A DNA stretch of 64,000 nt from NCBI GenBank assembly GCA_964489525.1, contig CAZAYY010000006.1, forward strand, positions 1 through 64,000, in the 5' to 3' direction. The notes under the pieces were generated by a model. That model ran no database searches. It was not told the origin of the DNA and saw only the letters and a program-made list of their open reading frames with translations. Position numbers and translations under genes: made by a program. Source of the stretch: CAZAYY01 sp964489525 (GTDB lineage: Bacteria > Chloroflexota > Anaerolineae > Anaerolineales > JABWBV01). Position 1 is the stretch's first letter. Every line of letters starts with the position of its first letter. Positions 53,088-61,800 of the stretch are shown here, piece by piece.

Positions 53088-53549
53088 TTGGGAACCATTT
53101 GCAGAATTGGGTGCGCTATCTTCAGATAAAGGTTTAAAAGCCACAGATACAGTCCTTTCCCGCAGAGCCCTGCGGACGTACTTTCTGACCTGGTTCGCCA
53201 TCCAGGCCAGGAAAAAGGGTTGGCGCGTAGTTATGGGACTGACTGTGAACGGGAAAGCTCTGCTTTTACACAAACGGGCGGCTCATTGAACCAGGGCTTT
53301 CACATGCCAGGCAGCGGCGAACGATTTAAGAATGCCACACCAAGACAACAACTGAACGGATCAATTTTACCGCAAAAAACTGGCTTTCTAAAGAGGCTGG
53401 ATCAAGAAAGCAAAACTGGCAGCCCCATAAATTCAAAAAAATTCACCTTCCTCAATCGTCACTCAGGTATAATATGTGCAAGCGCTTACATGCGTCACAA
53501 ATCCGGGTGCCTGAATTGGGAGCATGAAAATACTCCAGGAGAAAATGGA
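53088..53549. promoter_or_regulatory. Divergent control region of rnc and degV, with operator-like palindrome
   Basis: Up to 462 bp (less if rnc starts at 53201). On the plus strand TATAAT at 53468-53473 is a clear -10 for degV, with only weak -35 candidates (TTCACC at 53442). At its predicted start site lies AAGCGCTT (53480-53487) within TGTGCAAGCGCTTACATG, a palindrome of LacI/CcpA type. The remaining sequence is AT-rich without a gene. The degV ribosome site AGGAG is at 53537-53541. Confidence 0.45.
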
Positions 53550-54419
53550 ATGCAAATTGTAACGGACAGCGGAACCGATATCTATATCAGCCAGGAAGAA
53601 GCCAAAGAACTGAATATCCATATTGTGCCACTGTATGTAACCCTGGATGGAAAAACCTACCGAGAAGGGATCGACATTCAACACGAGGATTTCTACACCC
53701 TGCTGGAATCCACCAATGGCTTACCGACAACCTCTACCCCATCCGCCGGGGACTTCGCTGCCATGTATCGAAAACTGGCGGAAACAGACCCCAACATCCT
53801 ATCTGTCCACATCAGTTCCGGCTTGAGCGGAACTTACAATGCGGCTCTGGCTGGGGCGGAACTGGTTCCCGAAGCCAAGGTTACCCATGTAGACGCAAAA
53901 ACCCTCTCGGCAGCAGCGGGTTGGCAGGTGGTTGCTGCAGCCCGGGCTTTTAAAAAAGGCGCATCTCTTTCGGCTTCGTTGAATATCGTTCAGAAAATCA
54001 GTGCGGCAAGTGAAAGTGTTTACTCCTTAAAAGAACTGAAATACCTCATCCATGGTGGGCGCATCAGCCACATGAAGGGGGTGATTGCAAACTTATTGAA
54101 CATCAAACCTGTGATTGGGGTTGAAAAAGTCAAAGGGACTTACGTACAAATTACCCAGGCCCGCACTTTCCAAAGGGCATTACAAAGCCTGTCTGACCAC
54201 ATCACAAAATTCCATGCCGAGGGTTCGGCAATTCGGGTTCAGGTGCTGCATGCTTTCAACCCGGAAGGTGCAGCAGAACTGCGCAGCCTGATTGAGGGTC
54301 GCTTTCAATGCACCTGGCTTCCGATGGGCCCCATGTCTTTGGTATTGGGAGCACACACCGGACGGAGTATGGTCGGTGTCGCATTTGCTGCAGCCAATGC
54401 TGCAGCCTGGGATGGCTAA
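53550..54419 (+). CDS. DegV family fatty-acid-binding protein
   Basis: 289 residues (MQIVTDSGTDIYISQEEAKE). The DegV/FakB fold binds a fatty acid for presentation to the FakA kinase. Family parts: LPTTSTPSAGDFAAMYRKLA, VHISSGLSGTYNAALAGAEL, LKYLIHGGRISHMKGVIANL and the conserved Arg region near the C-terminus (LGAHTGRSMVGVAF). The upstream frame extends into rnc's leader but has no ribosome site; AGGAG lies eight bases before 53550. It converges on fabF with a 12-bp gap. Confidence 0.92.
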   Translation: MQIVTDSGTDIYISQEEAKELNIHIVPLYVTLDGKTYREGIDIQHEDFYTLLESTNGLPTTSTPSAGDFAAMYRKLAETDPNILSVHISSGLSGTYNAALAGAELVPEAKVTHVDAKTLSAAAGWQVVAAARAFKKGASLSASLNIVQKISAASESVYSLKELKYLIHGGRISHMKGVIANLLNIKPVIGVEKVKGTYVQITQARTFQRALQSLSDHITKFHAEGSAIRVQVLHAFNPEGAAELRSLIEGRFQCTWLPMGPMSLVLGAHTGRSMVGVAFAAANAAAWDG

Positions 54420-54431
54420 ACCAACGCTGGC

Positions 54432-55682
54432 TTAATACTTCCGTACAACCAACACCGCATTATGTCCGCCAAAGCCAAAGGCATTGCTGATGGCAGTGTT
54501 CATTTTGGCCGCGCGTGCCTGGTTGGGGACGTAATCCAAATCACATTCGGGATCGGGGGTTTCGTAGTGAATGGTGGGGGGCAAGATGCCTTCGCGCACC
54601 GCATTGACACAAAAAATCGTTTCCAGCGCGCCTGTTGCGCCCATCATATGGCCTGTCATGGACTTTGTGGAAGAAACCGGAATGCGGTAGGCCAACGCTC
54701 CAAACGCGGCTTTAATGGCACGCGTTTCCGATAAATCGTTAAGTGGGGTGGCTGTGCCGTGGGCATTGATGTAGCCCACTTCATCCGGATTAACCCGGGC
54801 AGCCTGGAGCGCCAGGCGCATGGCTGCAGCACCGCCTGCCCCATCTTCCGAAGGGGCGGTGACATGGAATGAATCCGAACTGGAAGCATACCCCGCCAGT
54901 TCGGCCAGGATATTTGCCCCGCGTGCGCGGGCATGCTCTTCCCGTTCGAGAACCAAAATACCTGCTCCTTCTCCCATCACCAACCCATCGCGATTGCGAT
55001 CGAAGGGTTGGGGAGTCATGCTGAAATCGTCACTGCGGCGTGACATGGCGCCCAGGCGGTCAAAAGCCCCCACCCCCACCGGAACTATGGTGGATTCGGC
55101 TGCCCCGGCAATGGCAGCATCAATGATTCCAGCGCGAATTAACAACCATGCCAACCCGATTCCATCCTGCCCGGAAGCACAGGCTGAAGCCACCGAAAGC
55201 GCTGGTCCTTTTGCCCCGGTTTGAATGCTAATCAGGCCTGCTGCGCCATTTGGCATGAGCATCGTAATCATAAATGGGCTGATGCGCCGCGGACCCTGGT
55301 CGAGCATGGTGCGAACGCCCTGTTCAAGGGAATCAATGCCGCCAATGGCAGCCGAAACAATGACCCCCACCCGGCCTGCGTTCGACTCGGAAATTTGCAG
55401 CCCCGACTGTTCCAAGGCTTCGCGAGCGGCAATCAGAGCGAATTGTTCAAAATAATCCAGGCGGCGGGCTTCGCGGGGTTCCAGGAATTTCCCTGCTTCG
55501 TAGTTTTTCACTTCACAGGCAATTTTCACCAGGTGGTCGGTAGTATCAAAGCGGGTAATTGGCCCAACCCCAGACACGCCGGCAAGACACGCCTTCCAGC
55601 TCTCGGCCACCGAATGACCCAAAGGATTGATGGTTCCCATTCCCGTGATCACAACTTTCGAAGCAGGGTTTAAGTCTGACAT
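54432..55682 (-). CDS. fabF: 3-oxoacyl-[acyl-carrier-protein] synthase II
   Basis: 416 residues from the ATG at 55682 (MSDLNPASKVVITGMGTINP) with GGAGA upstream. Ketosynthase triad: Cys168 in SVASACASGQDG, His in INAHGTATPLND and His in TKSMTGHMMGATG. It elongates acyl-ACP in the cytosol during fatty-acid synthesis. It follows thrC by 22 bp and ends the five-gene operon. Confidence 0.95.
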   Translation of the reverse strand: MSDLNPASKVVITGMGTINPLGHSVAESWKACLAGVSGVGPITRFDTTDHLVKIACEVKNYEAGKFLEPREARRLDYFEQFALIAAREALEQSGLQISESNAGRVGVIVSAAIGGIDSLEQGVRTMLDQGPRRISPFMITMLMPNGAAGLISIQTGAKGPALSVASACASGQDGIGLAWLLIRAGIIDAAIAGAAESTIVPVGVGAFDRLGAMSRRSDDFSMTPQPFDRNRDGLVMGEGAGILVLEREEHARARGANILAELAGYASSSDSFHVTAPSEDGAGGAAAMRLALQAARVNPDEVGYINAHGTATPLNDLSETRAIKAAFGALAYRIPVSSTKSMTGHMMGATGALETIFCVNAVREGILPPTIHYETPDPECDLDYVPNQARAAKMNTAISNAFGFGGHNAVLVVRKY

Positions 55683-55704
55683 AATTTCTCCAGCGGTTAA
55701 TTGT

Positions 55705-56832
55705 TCAGGCATTAAAGGGCAAATTAGATTTATAACCCGCGCCCGTGAGCACCAACACAACCGGTTCGGGCAGCTGGCTGGCCGAAAGCTGAGCCAGGGC
55801 ATCCCAAACCAACGCTGAGGTTGGCTCTACTTTAAACCCCCGCCGAGCCAGTTCGTCGCGACCAGGCAGTATCGCATCTTCCTCTACGGCCAAAAACGCA
55901 CCGCCCGAAGATTCAACCGCCTGAAGTAAACGGTCTCCTCGCACAGGGAACACCACCCGAACCCCTTCAGCAAGGGTTTCACCTTCGGAGACCCACTGCA
56001 AACCCGCTCTGCCCATGGTTGAAACGGCCCAAAGGGGCGCACACTTAATGGCCTGCACGCCCACCAAGCGGGGCAGCGACGGGATGAGGCCAGCGCGGCG
56101 CAGGTTTTCAAAACCACTGGCAAGCCCCAGAAGCAGCCCACCCTGCCCTGCTGGAACAATCACCGTGCCGGGAGCAGAACCCAGGTCTTCAACCAACTCG
56201 TAAGCCAGCGTGGCATAGCCTGGTTCCATAAAAGGCATATAGGCATGGCTGGCGTATACATCCCCTTCGGCTGCAGCCTTACGCACAGCATCCGTAACCG
56301 CCTGTCGTCCACCCGAAATGGGGAAAACTTCCGCCCCATAGGCTTCAATTTGGTTTCGCTTAGGGCCAGATGCGTAATCCGGAATATAGATTCGCGCCTG
56401 GATTCCAGCAGCCCGGGCATATAACGCAAAAGAAGCCCCTGCATTACCGGATGAATCTTCCACAGCAGCCCGCACACCCCGGGCCTTTAGAAAAGCAGTC
56501 ATCACCGCCACACCGCGGTCTTTATGCGAGCCGGACGGGTTTTCGGATTCTAACTTGAGGGCCACCCGCCTGCCAAAGCCTTCAACCCAATGGAAGGGTG
56601 TTCGGCCTTCACTCAACGAAATAACCGGTGCCCCTGGGGGCAAACCAAAGGTATGACGGTAGCGCCAGATGCCGGGCTGGTTTTCTTCTATCCGGGCAGG
56701 GTCAAACCCGGGCAGCCCTTCCCAAAATTCGTACACACCCGTGCACAATGGGCAGGCGTAGGGCGTGCCTTCCGGGTATGGCCGGCCGCAGTTGCTGCAG
56801 TAAATTTGTCCGGGAGTTTTGGGCTGCATCAT
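55705..56832 (-). CDS. thrC: Threonine synthase
   Basis: 375-residue PLP enzyme that converts O-phosphohomoserine to threonine. N-terminal zinc ribbon (CSNCGRPYPEGTPYACPLC); PLP lysine in NPSGSHKDRGVAVMTAFL; substrate loop VEDSSGNAGASFALYARA; C-terminal VEPTSALVWDALAQL and LVLTGAGYKSN. Two ATG codons at 56832 and 56829 are equivalent. The operon links threonine, lipid and molybdopterin genes without an obvious common pathway. Confidence 0.92.
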   Translation of the reverse strand: MMQPKTPGQIYCSNCGRPYPEGTPYACPLCTGVYEFWEGLPGFDPARIEENQPGIWRYRHTFGLPPGAPVISLSEGRTPFHWVEGFGRRVALKLESENPSGSHKDRGVAVMTAFLKARGVRAAVEDSSGNAGASFALYARAAGIQARIYIPDYASGPKRNQIEAYGAEVFPISGGRQAVTDAVRKAAAEGDVYASHAYMPFMEPGYATLAYELVEDLGSAPGTVIVPAGQGGLLLGLASGFENLRRAGLIPSLPRLVGVQAIKCAPLWAVSTMGRAGLQWVSEGETLAEGVRVVFPVRGDRLLQAVESSGGAFLAVEEDAILPGRDELARRGFKVEPTSALVWDALAQLSASQLPEPVVLVLTGAGYKSNLPFNA

Positions 56833-56863
56833 AGTTGGCTCACTTTGAATGGGTATGGGCGGG

Positions 56864-57469
56864 TTAAGGTTCAGCAGGCACAGCCGGGACGGGTTCTTTC
56901 GGAGGCGCCGGGATCACCGGGCCCTGGTTGCGGGGAATAATCCCTTTGTGATCTGCGTAAAACTGCTGTAAAATTTCAAAATCCTGGTAAAGGTTTCCGC
57001 TGGGAACAAAACTTTTCCCCCAACCAACGATTTTCCGGCCTCCGTCAACAAAGGCCATCACAATGGGAACATCTGCGTTCAAGGCCATGTAGTAAAAACC
57101 AGTCCGCCAGTAGGGGGCCAGGCTGCGGGTGCCTTCGGGGGCGATGGCAATCCGAAGAGTGTCGGCCTGGTTAAACATGCTCACAATTTGGCCAACAAAA
57201 TCCTGCCTGACCCGCCGGTTGACGGGGATTCCACCCAACGCCGTGAACAGGCCAGCAACAGGCCAGCGAAAAATTTCTTTTTTACCAATCCAGTGGAAAC
57301 GGGTGCGGGTAACGCCCATCAACAACAGCGCAAAAACCAGGTCCCAGTTGGATGTATGCGGCGCTCCGAGGACAATGCAGCGGCGGGGTAAAGGGCCAGA
57401 AATTTGCACACGCCAGCCCAATAAAAACAGCAAGAATCGCGAAAACCAATGAATGAGGCTGCGAAGCAT
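56864..57469 (-). CDS. 1-acyl-glycerol-3-phosphate acyltransferase-like (PlsC superfamily)
   Basis: 201 residues. One N-terminal helix (IHWFSRFLLFLLGWRVQISG), acyltransferase motif I as HTSNWDLVF (the common form is HxxxxD), then the glycerol-phosphate site APEGTRSLAPYWRTGFYYMA and IPVNRRVRQ. A Pro/Ala-rich tail ends the protein. It should add an acyl chain to a lysophospholipid at the membrane. Its ATG overlaps the moaDE stop by one base (TAATG). Confidence 0.88.
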   Translation of the reverse strand: MLRSLIHWFSRFLLFLLGWRVQISGPLPRRCIVLGAPHTSNWDLVFALLLMGVTRTRFHWIGKKEIFRWPVAGLFTALGGIPVNRRVRQDFVGQIVSMFNQADTLRIAIAPEGTRSLAPYWRTGFYYMALNADVPIVMAFVDGGRKIVGWGKSFVPSGNLYQDFEILQQFYADHKGIIPRNQGPVIPAPPKEPVPAVPAEP

Positions 57470-58191
57470 TATTCACCCGGTTTTGGAATGTAATCGCCCT
57501 GGACCCATTCCTCTGTAAGGTTTTCCCCATCGGGCATGACCTCTTTTTTCCAGATTGGAACAATTTGCTTAAGCCGGTCAATGCCATAACGGGCAGCGTC
57601 AAAAACACCCGTATCCCTGTGGGGTGCGGTGCAGGCAATCAGTACGGTGGGTGTGCCTGGATAGAGCCGGCCTACCCGCTGAACAATGGCCACACCCTCA
57701 ACCGTGGGCCACTGCTGGCGAATTTCCGCGGCAACTTGCTGCATTTTGGCTTCAGCCATGGGGATATAGGCTTCGTATTCAAGGTATTGGGTTTCGTGGG
57801 TACTGCCTCGGGCCGTCTGGCCGCGCACCATCCCGGTGAATATCGCCGCCGCGCCGGTGCTGGGCAAAGTGATTTGGGCCAGCAGACCATTTAAGTCAAT
57901 TTCGTTTTCGGTAATTTGAAAAACTGTGGGCAGCACTGGCGAACTGCCACCGCTGACTGGGGGGAAAAATGCCACCTCCGAATTGCCAGTTACCAACTCA
58001 TCATTCTCGGCATAGCCTTTATCCAAAGCAGCCAAGGCAAAAGGCAGCTTTCCTGCCAGGCCTGGAAACCTGGTTTCGAGGTACGCCTTTAGCTGGCCAA
58101 CGGTCAGGCCATCCGGAACCTCCACCTCAAATTCCCGGCCCCCAGCCAGATCCCGATACAAGGCAAAAAACAAGACTTTAATTTGCATCAA
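57469..58191 (-). CDS. moaDE: MoaD-MoaE fusion, molybdopterin synthase
   Basis: 240 residues. Residues 1-82 are MoaD (small, ubiquitin-like; RFPGLAGKLPFALAALDKGY) ending at G81-G82 in FPPVSGG. From about residue 88 MoaE follows (FTGMVRGQTARGSTHETQYL, AYIPMAEAKMQQVAAEIRQ, APHRDTGVFDAARYGIDRLK, and the catalytic Lys region PIWKKEVMPDGENLTEEW). In separate MoaD the Gly-Gly end carries the sulfur, so the fusion must be cleaved or use an internal mode, as reported for MoaX-type proteins. It is the second gene of the operon after moaC (24 bp). Confidence 0.92.
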   Translation of the reverse strand: MMQIKVLFFALYRDLAGGREFEVEVPDGLTVGQLKAYLETRFPGLAGKLPFALAALDKGYAENDELVTGNSEVAFFPPVSGGSSPVLPTVFQITENEIDLNGLLAQITLPSTGAAAIFTGMVRGQTARGSTHETQYLEYEAYIPMAEAKMQQVAAEIRQQWPTVEGVAIVQRVGRLYPGTPTVLIACTAPHRDTGVFDAARYGIDRLKQIVPIWKKEVMPDGENLTEEWVQGDYIPKPGE

Positions 58192-58215
58192 TCACCAACT
58201 CATTATGGTTATTTG

Positions 58216-58698
58216 TCAGGGATTAACCACGTCCCCTGATTGCCCACCATGTTTCTCCACGAGGCGAATGTTTTGGATGACCATGGTTTTTTCCAGGGCT
58301 TTGGCCATGTCGTACACCGTAAGGGCAGCGATGGAAACCGCAGTCAGCGCTTCCATTTCTACACCTGTTTTTCCGGTTACTCTGCAGGTGGCCATGATTT
58401 GCACACCTGGCAGGGCCGGGTCGGGCTTCACCTCAACTTTAACCTGGTTAAGGGCCAAAGGATGACAAAGCGGAATCAGATCTGCGGTGCGCTTGGCCGC
58501 CATCACCCCGGCAATTTCCGCAATTGCCACCAGGTCGCCTTTTTTGAGGGTGCCGGCCTGGATGGCGGCCAGGGTTTCAGGGCGCATCCGAACTTCGCCG
58601 CGAGCCACAGCGGTGCGCTCCGTATCGGGTTTTGCACCGACATCCACCATACGGGCGCGCCCTTCTTCGTCAATATGGGATAGTTTTTTCTCGATCAT
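58216..58698 (-). CDS. moaC: Cyclic pyranopterin monophosphate synthase
   Basis: 160 residues; converts the GTP-derived 3',8-cyclo intermediate to cyclic pyranopterin monophosphate. Family parts: RARMVDVGAKPDTERTAVA, IAGVMAAKRTADLIPLCHPL (with the substrate-binding Lys-Arg and the His), GKTGVEMEALTAVSIAALTV, YDMAKALEK and MVIQNIRLVEKHGGQSG. First gene of the operon and preceded by a palindromic promoter. No moaA or moeA gene is in view. Confidence 0.96.
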   Translation of the reverse strand: MIEKKLSHIDEEGRARMVDVGAKPDTERTAVARGEVRMRPETLAAIQAGTLKKGDLVAIAEIAGVMAAKRTADLIPLCHPLALNQVKVEVKPDPALPGVQIMATCRVTGKTGVEMEALTAVSIAALTVYDMAKALEKTMVIQNIRLVEKHGGQSGDVVNP

Positions 58699-58715
58699 GG
58701 CTGTAATTATGTTGG

Positions 58716-58749
58716 ATTATACCCGATGAAACCATTACAGTTTCACCGG
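58716..58749 (-). promoter_or_regulatory. moaC operon promoter with palindrome over the -35
   Basis: On the minus strand TATAAT is at 58721-58716, 18 bases before the moaC ATG. A 27-bp inverted repeat, CCGaTGAAAC-7-GTTTCAcCGG, covers 58723-58749 and thus the spacer and -35 region, where only a weak TGAAAC hexamer exists. This is a likely operator of a dimeric regulator. Confidence 0.5.
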
Positions 58750-58800
58750 TATGGAACCAGGTGCACGGAAAAGTTTTAAAGAACAACCTGCCTGCCTACG

Positions 58801-61800
58801 TCAGCGGTTAAACCTGGCCAAAAGCCAGTTCCCAACCTGGTTCCATAATTTTTGGAACCAATTTTCATCCAACAATGCAGGCGGTTCAACCAGGTTTTGG
58901 GCGGCTGGTTTTTGAACCAGCGGCAAATACACCTTGTGAGGCCGGTCTACAGGTTCGGGTGTATCGGTGGAGGTGGGGGCAGCCAACCCGGTTGGGGTTT
59001 GGGTTGGGGTTGCTGTCGGGGTAGGCAGTGACTCGGTGGCAGTCGCAGTGGGTGTGACTGTTGCGGTTGGAGTGGGGGTATTCGTCTCCGTTGACCCGGT
59101 GGTTGGGGTAGGTGGTTCATCCGTTGGTGTGGGTGTGGGTGTGGAAGTCGGGGTGAATGTGGCGGTTGGGGCAGCGGTGTTTGTTTCAGTGGGAACAGCC
59201 GTTAAGGTAGGGGCCGATTCGGTGGGCGTGGGCGAAGGAGTTGGCGTGGTTGTTTCAGTGGAGGTCGCTGTAGCCGTGAAGGTTGGCGTGGGGGTCGCTG
59301 TTTCCGTCGGAATCACTGTCGGCGTGGGGGGTGCATTAGTGGCGGTTGGGGTCTCTGTTTGCGTGGCAGTTACCGACGGGGTAGGTGTATCCGTCTCTGT
59401 CGGTGCTGCAGTCGCACTGGGGGTGGAGGTGGCCGTTGATGGGGGTGTTGGCGTGGAAGTCGGGGTGGCTGTTTCAGTTGGGGTTGGCGGCACATCCGTG
59501 GCGGTGGCCGTAGGTGTAGGGGTAATCGTATGGGTTGGCGTAGGTGTCGCTGTGGCTGTGGCTGTTCCGGTTGGGGTTGGCAGCTCGTCCGTAGCGGTGG
59601 CCGTGGGCGTAGCAGTTGCTGTATGGGTTGGCGTGGGGGTGGGGGTAGCCGTAGTGGTTGGGGTTGGTGGTAAATCCGTAGGGGTGGCCGTGGGTGTAGG
59701 GGTTGGGGGTGTTGGGTTAACAGCAGAACCAGAATAGATTGCCAGGGCGCTCATCCCCGGAAGGTTGTAATTTTGAATTTGCCCGCCGCTCACAACCACC
59801 GAATTCCCGGTGCAGCTTAAGCCATCTTCCGAGCGCTGGCCGGTGATGATATCGCAGTAGGATCCATCGGGCAGCCCTGTAGTGTAGGTATTGGTGGCGC
59901 CTGAAGAAGTGCGGTTGATGGCAACAAACCCGAGGCTGCCCAATCCGAACGCAATATGGTTGCTGGGTGCGCCGCCCATATTTTGCCAGTGGATAATGGG
60001 CTGCCCGGCAGTCGTCAGGCGGAAACCCACCATATTGCCAATGGCCAGGTCGCGGTGTTCACAAACCCACAATCCCAGGTTGGCTGCATTGAGAGTGTCG
60101 AGTGGGTAAGCCATGGAGCAGTTCTCTGGGAATTCACCCGCTGCCTGGCCAACCCCATAAACCGGACGGGCATCCAGGCCCAACCCAGGCCCCCAGGTTG
60201 TGCCGCCATCATTCGTACTCGGCGGGCCGAGGCTGTCGGAAGCCTGGCTGTCGGGGTTGGTGGTCCAGTAATAGCTGGATGTAAGCATGGGATAGCCAAA
60301 CGGGTAAGCCAGGGTAAAGATATTTGCCAACCAATGGAGGGTTCCATCCCGGTGATCCACGATACAACTCCCACCGGCTCCATGGCCGCGCTGGTTGTCG
60401 TGGTTGTCGGTGAAAATCGCAGCGAATGCCGAAGGCAGCATGGAAGAATAAGCCGCGATATCCTCCAGGTCGCTCAGGCTGCCGCCGCAGTTGAACTTGC
60501 TGCCCATAGCCGTTACGCTGTATTCAAACTCGGAAACCAGCCCGTAAGGGGTGTATTCCCAGTCACGAATGCGTTCGGTAGCATCCGTGTCAATCACCTC
60601 AAAGTAAATGAAAGGCTGGCCACCACCAGGCAGCTCCAGCCCGGATAAAATGGCGTTCAATTCGTGGGCGGCAATGTGCTTGGCGGCATCAATGCGAAAG
60701 CCTTTAACGCCTAAATCGAGTAATCCCTGAAGATATGCGCGAATTTGAGCCTGCACATAGGCCGCTGCCGTGTCGAGGTCCGGCAGGCCGGTTAGCTTGC
60801 ACGACTGCACCTGGTTGCGGTCAGTGTAGCTATCAATATCACAATCATTGTGAAAATCATCGGCAGCATACTGTGTACCGTAATAACGGGTGCTGGGGGC
60901 GGGGTAGCCATTGTCGTAGGTTGTTCCAGAAGTCCCTGCAGGCGGATCGCCCACTTCATCATAGGCCATGTGGTTGATCACTGCGTCCACATACACCGCC
61001 ACACCCGCTGCATTGCAAGCAGCCAGCATGGATTCAAACTCGGCAAGCGTTCCGCTGCGGCTGGTGAATGCCGCCAGGTTGTGACTGATAGGCTGGTAGC
61101 GCGCCCACCACGGATAATCCGCTTCGGCCTGCCCGCCCTGGTTCGCTGTGGGAACCAGGTGTTCATTGGGCGGGGAAACCTGCACGGCACTGAAGCCTGT
61201 GTCGCCCAAATAGGTGCATTCTTTGGCCACATCGGCCCAGCGCCACTCAAACAAATGAACAAAAGCCCCACCCACAGGGGCAGGAACTGGCGAAGCCATT
61301 GGCATAATGGTAATGATGCCATCCCCCTGATCGGTGTTAGATGGGTCTTCTACATCGTAGGTATCTTCTTTCCAATAAACCCCATCTTCCCCCTCTTTCT
61401 GACAATACGCAGTGAAGCCATACGTACCCGATTGTAACGCGTTCAGGCTGGCTGCCGGGATAGGGGCCTTGTATTCATCGTTATCCCCAATACTCGCATT
61501 ATAGGTCATTGGAATATCACTCCAGGCAGCCCCGTACTGCCCCCAATGCAGGAAGCAGGCAATCCCGGCCCCCTGGCCTGCTCCTGGTGTCACCTCGGCT
61601 TCATACACCTGGACGAAAACATCAAACCCTACGGGTTCAAAATCGCCTTCAGAAACCTGGTGGGAGATGCCGCCGCGCGGGTACATCGCGCCGACCCAAT
61701 CCAGCGTGCTAGGAGGGGTGATTAACTGCGGCGAGACAAAAACCACGGTGGTCCGTGCCGAGATGGTGAATGTGTCGGTACTCTCATCAAATTCTGCCCC

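Noticed and set aside
58967..59737. A plus-strand Val/Gly-rich frame (about 256 codons) and further frames over the amylopullulanase.
   Set aside because: It is the antisense of Thr/Pro-coding repeats; the periodic Val/Gly pattern follows from those repeats and not from protein selection.
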